Program-made: the position numbers and the translations under genes
Shown here: positions 17,816-21,849 of the stretch, piece by piece
How positions within the stretch are numbered: the first letter of the stretch is position 1
Layout of the letters: the number at the start of each line of letters is the position of its first letter
From: Prorocentrum cordatum
Taxonomy: Eukaryota > Sar > Dinophyceae > Prorocentrales > Prorocentraceae
Reading direction: 5' to 3'
Length of the DNA stretch: 21,849 bases
Assembly (NCBI GenBank): GCA_963575745.1
Contig: CAUYUJ010008559.1
Coordinates: 17,501-39,349 of the forward strand
The notes under the pieces: generated by a model
Databases searched by the model: none
What the model saw: the letters and a program-made list of their open reading frames with translations, nothing else
What the model was told of the DNA's origin: nothing

Positions 17816-18217
17816 GTGGAGGAAGAGGAGGACGGCGACGACGAGGAAGATGACGACAACCGAGGCGATGACGAGAACCACGGCGAGGATGAGGAACACG
17901 AAAGGCAGGATGATGAGGAGGACACCGAGGCAATCCTCGATCCTGGCCAACCTCGCTCGTTGCATCAGTTTTCGGAGGTCCGCGCGGATCTCTCGGATCG
18001 GCGCCGGGCCCCCCTCCCTGGGGAGGGGGGGGGGCGCCAGGGGCTCCCGCCTCTGCCCGGGGTGCTTGAAAGTCAATGCTGATGCCGTTCTTCTGCTGCC
18101 CACGTGCGAAGGGCTACCCGCGCACCCGCGCCGCCCCGGCGCCCACCTCACCGCGACGGCGACAGCGCCGCCGTCCTCCGCCTTCGCCGACGACGCCGCC
18201 GACGGCCGCGATGCCAC
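17816..18217 (-). CDS. Possible minus-strand exon with a membrane segment (weak)
   Basis: On the minus strand, one frame is open from 18217 through this region. It encodes a basic amphipathic stretch (REIRADLRKLMQRARLARIE, around 17928-17987) followed by about 45 mostly hydrophobic residues rich in Val, Leu, Ile and Phe (about 17813-17930), which could be one or two membrane helices. Codons end mostly in C or G. The opposite strand reads as a Glu/Asp-rich acidic run over the same bases, so either strand may be a composition artefact of a GAC/GAG/GAT-rich tract. The frame then runs into the 101 bp satellite, so no natural end is visible. I do not recognise a family. Confidence 0.18.
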
Positions 18218-18221
18218 CCGA

Positions 18222-18335
18222 TGCGACGGCGGCGACGGGCGCGACGGCGGCGGCGGCGGCGACGACGGCGGCGGCGGCGACGACGACGGCGACGATGGTG
18301 ATGCTGGCGGCGGAAAGGGCGGCGGCGACGGGCAC
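18222..18335. repeat. GGC/GAC-rich low-complexity tract
   Basis: Runs of GGCGAC, GGCGGC and GACGACGGC, open in several frames (poly-Arg, poly-Ala/Thr, poly-Gly/Asp on plus). No gene is called from it. Confidence 0.8.
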
Positions 18336-18535
18336 CCGAGCTGTCTGCCCGCCGCCCCCTCGCGCCCGGCGGCGCGCGCTTGGAGGCCGGCAGCTGGCCC
18401 CAGGTGCTGGCGGAGCGCCCCCAGAACGGCATCATCATGATGTTCAAGCCCTCCGGCTGGGCAGCCCCGCGCCGCCGGGCCTCTCGCGGCCTGCGGGTGG
18501 TGCGGTGGGGGATCGGCTGTTTTGAGTCATCTTGA
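18302..18535 (+). pseudogene. Short frame with a KPSGW motif, possible RluA-like pseudouridine synthase fragment
   Basis: This frame runs from the TGA at 18299-18301 to TGA at 18533-18535. It reads SWPQVLAERP, then GIIMMFKPSGW (18428-18460). RluA-type pseudouridine synthases begin with a similar order: a P-x-V/I-L strand, then a hydrophobic strand ending K-P-x-G. What follows (Ala/Arg-rich, then stop) does not continue the fold, and the catalytic R-L-D region is absent. It would be at most a first-exon remnant. The similarity is short and may be chance. Confidence 0.2.
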
Positions 18536-18552
18536 CAGGCGCTGTCGGTGTT

Positions 18553-18588
18553 CTGTCGGGGGCGCCCTGGGACAGGCGCCCCCGACAG
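18553..18588. repeat. Perfect 14 bp hairpin
   Basis: CTGTCGGGGGCGCC (18553-18566) and GGCGCCCCCGACAG (18575-18588) are exact reverse complements around the 8 nt loop CTGGGACA. A second CGCTGTCGG just upstream (18540-18548) could pair alternatively with CCGACAGCG at 18582-18590. A terminator role cannot be shown, since dinoflagellate termination signals are not defined at this level. Confidence 0.85.
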
Positions 18589-18625
18589 CGAAACAGTTTA
18601 TCTTATACCGTTCTTCACCCTTTAA

Positions 18626-18804
18626 TTGTGTGTAGTTCTTTGTGTGTCTCGGGGCCCCTTCACACGTAATCGTCGATTCCCAGGAAAATGAGGAAACGTA
18701 TGGGAAGAGGGGGGGAAGACCAAAAAACCCAGAAGATGTAGGAGCATATGGGGAATCCTTCGATTTGTGTGCAGTTCTTTGTGTGCCTCGGGGCCCCTTC
18801 ACAC
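18626..18804 (-). repeat. 40 bp direct repeat, 139 bp apart, around GGGGCCCC
   Basis: TTGTGTG(T/C)AGTTCTTTGTGTG and (T/C)CTCGGGGCCCCTTCACAC occur at 18626-18665 and 18765-18804 with two differences. The second copy's right flank and the segment between do not repeat, so this is either 1.3 copies of a 139 bp tandem unit or two insertions of one short element. Minus-strand frames read CEGAPRHTKN from both copies. Confidence 0.85.
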
Positions 18805-19114
18805 TGAACTATGATGTAGGCCCGGCCAAAGGTAGCCCTAATCCCTAATCCAAAGGATGAAGGCGCTCGAGAAGACTGAGCTGCATGATCTTCAAGGCCA
18901 TCTCGCAAGATGCCCTCATCATAGTAGCACGTGCTTGGAGAGTCGGGGCCCCGTCCCAAGTGTACGGAGGGTTCGTGTCGCACGGCGTCGCCGCGGCCGA
19001 CGCGGCGGCGGCCTCGTCGCGGGCGTGCAGAGAGGGGAGCAGCGCCGGTGGCCCAGAGAGTCGGCCAACGGTGGAAGGACCTGGCGAGCGGCAGACCGCC
19101 AGCCGTGCAAGTCG
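18805..19114. other. Spacer without a recognisable gene
   Basis: Unique GC-rich DNA between the 40 bp repeats and a GGA tract. Plus frames are open (one begins MIFKAISQDALIIV near 18885) but run into the GGA tract and match no family I know. GCCGCGGCCGACGCGGCGGC words make it partly low-complexity. Confidence 0.4.
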
Positions 19115-20005
19115 GGGGCGGAGAAGAGGAGGAGGGAGGAGGGAAGAGGAGGGAGGAGGAGGAGGAAAAGGAGGGAGAAGAGAGGAGGAGAGGAGGAAGG
19201 GAGGAAGGAGGAGGAGGAGAGAGGAGAGGAGGAGGAATGAGGAGGAAGAGGAGGAGGAGGAGGAGGAGGAGAGGAGGAGAGGAGGAGAGGAGGAGGAGGA
19301 GGAGGAGGAAGGAGGATGAGGAGGATGAGGAGAGTAGGAGGAGGTAGGCAGGAAGGAGGAGGAGGGAGAGAAGGAGGAGAGAGGAGGTAAGGAGGAGGAG
19401 GAGAGAGGAGGAGGAAGGAGGGAGGAGGAGGAAAGTAGGAGGACGAAGGAGAGAGAGAGGAGGAAGAAGCGAGGAGGAGAAGGAGAGGAAGGAGGAGGAG
19501 AGGAGGAGAGAGGAGAGAGGAGAGGAGGAGGAGGAGGAGGAGAGAGGAGGAAGGCTGAGGAAGTGCGGAGAGGAGGAGGAGAAGGAGGGAGGAGGAGAGG
19601 GAGGAGGAGAGGTGAGGAGGCGGAGGAGGCGGAGAGAGGCGATGCGGGAGGAGAGGAGGAAAGGAAGGAGGAGGAGGAGAGGAGAGGAGGTAGGAGGAGG
19701 AGGCGGAGGAGAGGAAAGGAAGGAGGAGGAGAGAAGGAGGATGAGAGCAGGAGAGGGTGGCGGTGGAGGTAGGTGGAGGTGGAGGGTGGAGGGTAGAGGT
19801 GGAGAGTGTAAGGAGGAGGAGAAGAGGATGGAGAGAGGAGGAGGAAGAGTAGAGGAGGAAGGAGGGGAGAGAGAGGAGGAGGAGGGAGGAGTAGGAGGAG
19901 GAGGGATGAAGAGAGGAGGATAGGTGAGAGGAGAGGGGGAGGAAGGAGAGGAGAGGAGAGATGAGGAGAGGAGAGGAGGAGAGGAGGAGGAGAGGAGGAG
20001 GCCTC
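19115..20005. repeat. Long degenerate GGA purine tract
   Basis: About 890 bp almost free of pyrimidines on the plus strand, made of GGA, GAGA and GGAA words with GTA, GCG and TGA interruptions. It gives long minus-strand Ser/Pro/Leu frames and plus-strand Glu/Arg frames that are artefacts. The right edge is GGCCTCCCGCCTTCCGAG. Confidence 0.97.
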
Positions 20006-20021
20006 CCGCCTTCCGAGCAAG
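20000..20021 (-). repeat. GGA-array boundary word shared with 8423-8443
   Basis: GGCCTCCCGCCTTCCGAG followed by (C/G)AAG borders the right side of both GGA tracts (8423-8443 and here). Read on the minus strand, a unique sequence ends TCGGAAGGCGGGAGGCC and passes straight into TCC repeats. This suggests a dispersed family with a TCC-type tail. Confidence 0.6.
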
Positions 20022-20123
20022 GGTCCCTGCGTCATTTCGGGGGCGGACTAGACGGGGGTGATGACTAGGGGGGGGAGTGGGTATCATGGCGGGGGCCATG
20101 ATCTTTCCCCGGATTTCGTGGCG

Positions 20124-20240
20124 CCTCTTCTTACTCCACTACGTCCCTGGCCCCCCCGCAGGGCCGCGCACATGCCGCCGGTCATGATTCGCACCCCCCC
20201 CTCTTGGACCCCCCCTCTTGGCCGCTCCCGATCAAGGCTT
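20124..20240 (+). repeat. Dispersed repeat, copy B
   Basis: Same-orientation partner of 2856-2972. It shares CCTCTT-TTACT, GTCCCTG, GGGCCGCGCAC, TGCCG and the flanking C runs. The copies diverge in length of the C runs and at about a quarter of positions. The unique DNA right of it (20241-20333) shows no gene. Confidence 0.65.
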
Positions 20241-20333
20241 AACGATGCACGCGGTGTCATGAACCGACGCCCAGGTCGTTATGGCACGACCTTGCTGCAG
20301 CTCTTTGCCGAAGTTGCACCGTCCCTTGCTCTT

Positions 20334-20396
20334 CGACGTCGTCGCCGTCGCCGTCGCCGTCGCCGGCATGGCCGTCGCCGCCGCCGTCGTCGTCGG
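20334..20396. repeat. GTCGCC hexamer array
   Basis: About ten units of GTCGCC or GTC with a GGCATG interruption near 20366. Six-base periodicity keeps frames open (Val-Ala and Arg-Arg runs). Confidence 0.85.
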
Positions 20397-20949
20397 ACCC
20401 TCCTCCGCGAGCTTCCCTGCTCACGGAGCACACAGGGTCCAGAGTGTACCTCGGGCTCCCGCCCACACCGCCGTTCTCTCGCAGGGCCGTCCCCCAGGTC
20501 GTGGGGCGCCGCGCCGCGCCGCGCCGCGCCTCGCCTCGCCTCCCGCGCCGCCAGCCGCGGCCCCCCTCCCCCTCGGGGCCGGGCCGGTCCGAGACCGACG
20601 GCGAGCCCTGCCCCCGGTGGGTCCCATCGGCGCTGGTCAGCCAGGCGCAGAGAGCGGGCGGGAGGGGGGAGGTGCCCCTGCTTCTCGGGAGGCGCGGGCC
20701 TCGTCTGTGGATGTGGGGCCGGCGCCTTCCGAGAAGCAGCCTCCTTCTGAGAAGCCTTCCCCCCTCTCCTGCCCCCTTGTGCGCGCCGCCAAGCTGGGAG
20801 GTCGGACTACATTCCGTATCGAGTTCGGCGGGTTCGATCCGACTCGACCTCGATGTTCCAACCATCTCGTGCGGCTCGATGCCTGCATGGCCCTGTCGTA
20901 CCACGTGGGGCGGCCGATGATTCTACCTCGACCCCTGCTTTCGCTTGTA
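20397..20949. other. GC-rich spacer with CGCCG repeat, no gene recognised
   Basis: A CGCCG/CGCCT pentamer array occupies about 20504-20552. The rest is GC-rich and open on both strands without a recognisable product. CCTTCCGAGAAG near 20727 and CCTTCTGAGAAGCC near 20744 are an internal near-repeat. GTCGGACTACATTCC and GATCCGACTCGACC (20801-20851) form a weak inverted repeat. Confidence 0.45.
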
Positions 20950-21162
20950 GAAGGAGGAGGAGGAGGAGGCGGAGGAGGCGGAGGGAAGGAGGAGGAGGAG
21001 GCGGATGCGGAGGAGAAGGAGGAGGAGGAGGAGGAGGGGGAGGAGGAGATAGGATGTGGAGGAGGAGGAGGAGGAGGAAGAACAAGGGTAGGATGTGGAG
21101 GAGGAGGAGAGGGAGGAGGAGGAGCAGTGAGTAGGCGAGGCGGAGGGGGAGGGGGAGGATGA
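20950..21162. repeat. GGA trinucleotide array
   Basis: About 210 bp of GGA repeats with GGC, GAT and AAC interruptions, merging to the right into GAGTATGGGTATGGGTAATG words. Confidence 0.95.

Positions 21163-21849
<687 letters not shown>

Noticed and set aside
17246-18217. 323-residue minus-strand frame as a complete gene
   Set aside because: Its C-terminal two thirds is the 101 bp satellite, which cycles through all phases. Only the part right of 17811 is kept, as a weak exon candidate.
18660-20099. 479- and 396-residue minus-strand frames
   Set aside because: Most of their length is Ser/Leu/Pro from the 890 bp purine tract; the ends are the 40 bp repeats and spacer.
20801-20860. Possible tRNA T-arm (GGTTCGATCC near 20830)
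   Set aside because: The stem around the T-loop does not pair beyond one base, and no anticodon arm, D-arm or acceptor stem can be placed on either strand.

Overview
The window is repeat-dominated nuclear DNA of a eukaryote, most likely a dinoflagellate. The reasons are the GC-rich, GC3-biased composition, very long trinucleotide arrays, degenerate tandem arrays that stay open in several frames, many small foldback elements, and a decayed LINE of the kind common in dinoflagellate genomes. The species cannot be fixed from the sequence. I see no bacterial operon, rRNA, tRNA or CRISPR array, no dinoflagellate spliced-leader relict, and no intact host gene. Almost every long open frame is an artefact of a tandem array.

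Layout. 1-2332 is a two-level tandem array (a ~28 bp unit holding a small hairpin, alternating with a 12 bp unit). 2360-8700 is a mosaic of trinucleotide arrays (TCC, CAT, GGA) separated by short spacers rich in inverted repeats: foldback elements at 3030-3350, 5085-5290, 5987-6137, 7412-7566 and 8522-8685, and a 392 bp palindrome with apparently perfect 187 bp arms at 6201-6592. The 8522-8685 element has terminal inverted repeats, a 5 bp target duplication, and a matching empty site about 400 bp away.

8700-16737 holds one degenerate non-LTR retrotransposon on the plus strand. In order it has a RanBP2-like zinc finger, a coiled coil, an RNase H-like domain, an APE-type endonuclease, a reverse transcriptase (palm motifs A, B and C visible), a C-terminal region with two decayed C2H2-type fingers, and a TA/TG-rich tail. 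Frameshifts and stops show it is dead. A ~2 kb GC-rich satellite-like insertion (10575-12547) splits the RNase H domain. It is flanked by the 5 bp direct repeat ATTGA, and the reading frame is restored exactly across the junction. RNase H lying upstream of endonuclease and RT is unusual for a LINE and is the most interesting protein-level observation.

16862-17810 is a 101 bp satellite (about nine copies). 17811-18540 is GC-rich and may hold small remnants of host coding sequence (a hydrophobic minus-strand segment and a short KPSGW-containing plus-strand segment, both weak). 18553-18804 has a perfect 14 bp hairpin and a 40 bp direct repeat. 19115-20005 is a long GGA tract whose edge shares a motif with the tract at 8126-8422. 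20124-20240 is a second copy of the repeat at 2856-2972. The window ends in GGA and then AGT arrays that run off the edge.
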